A stretch of 5,723 bases of DNA from Gammaproteobacteria bacterium (GTDB taxonomy: Bacteria > Pseudomonadota > Gammaproteobacteria > GRL18), in NCBI GenBank assembly GCA_027076245.1, contig JALTKC010000204.1, forward strand, positions 1 to 5,723. The letters run 5' to 3'. The translations under genes and the position numbers were made by a program. The notes beneath the pieces were generated by a model. The model worked only from the letters and a program-made list of their open reading frames with translations, had not been told where the DNA came from and made no database searches. Below, one piece after another: positions 5,549-5,723 of the stretch. How positions within the stretch are numbered: the first letter of the stretch is position 1; the number at the start of each line of letters is the position of its first letter.

Positions 5549-5723
5549 TTATATAATCGTTGTTACTGTAGCCTGTCTTCTGCTACTGCTATCAGCACCA
5601 CAACTAATACTGGATGTTGTTTTTACTGCATTGTCTATAGCATCCCAGGCAATGGTTATGGTTACAGAATTATTGTTAACCTGAATACAGCCCGCGGCAT
5701 TCAGCAAACCACCCACAGGTGTG
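5549..5723 (-). CDS. pilV: Type IV pilus minor pilin PilV, C-terminal 57 residues (5' end outside window)
   Basis: The frame is open from the right edge to a TAA at 5551-5549 and encodes 57 residues. It begins TPVGGLLNAAGCIQV, continues V-T-I-T-I-A-W-D (20-27), and ends C41-G-A-D-S-S-S-R-R-Q, then A-T-V-T-T-I-I. The pattern Cys, beta-strand ending in T-I-x-W, second Cys, then Arg followed by a final V-x-x-T-x-I strand is the usual end of PilV minor pilins. C12 and C41 probably form the C-terminal disulfide. The position directly before pilW agrees with the standard operon order. The pilin helix and leader are outside the window, so this call rests on the C-terminal pattern and context. The stop lies 46 bases before the pilW ATG. 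Confidence 0.82.
   Translation of the reverse strand, partial: TPVGGLLNAAGCIQVNNNSVTITIAWDAIDNAVKTTSSISCGADSSSRRQATVTTII

Overview
The window is a slice of a type IV pilus minor-pilin operon from what looks like a gammaproteobacterium. All recognisable genes lie on the minus strand, in transcription order pilV (3' end only) > pilW > pilX > pilY1 > pilE > start of a secreted protein of unknown function. This matches the fimU-pilV-pilW-pilX-pilY1-(pilY2)-pilE order of Pseudomonas and relatives. The DNA is fairly AT-rich (about 40% GC by eye), which argues against Pseudomonas itself. An AT-rich marine, sulfur-oxidising or methylotrophic gammaproteobacterium is plausible, but the species cannot be fixed from this sequence.

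Layout, right to left (5'->3' on the minus strand). 5723-5549 is the PilV C-terminus. 5548-5503 is a 46-base spacer with a possible mini-ORF ending on the pilW start codon. 5502-4477 is PilW, 4476-3886 PilX, 3875-621 PilY1 and 617-150 PilE. From 130 to the left edge runs the N-terminus of a signal-peptide protein. Spacing is very tight: pilW stop and pilX start abut, pilX-pilY1 has 10 bases, pilY1-pilE 3 bases and pilE to the last gene 19 bases. Most Shine-Dalgarno sequences lie inside the end of the preceding gene. No terminator or internal promoter is apparent, so the genes are probably one transcript with translational coupling. There is no gene-free stretch over 50 bases.

Together the products should form the priming and tip complex of a type IVa pilus. 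PilV, PilW, PilX and PilE are prepilin-like proteins processed by the prepilin peptidase PilD. PilY1 is a large exported adhesin/mechanosensor with a von Willebrand A domain and a C-terminal beta-propeller. The less ordinary points are several aspartate-rich, calcium-loop-like motifs in PilY1 and one in PilW, a small Cys/Trp insertion in the PilY1 propeller, the mini-ORF before pilW, and the extra secreted protein after pilE. I see no wholly new system here: the operon is a known type with some local variations.
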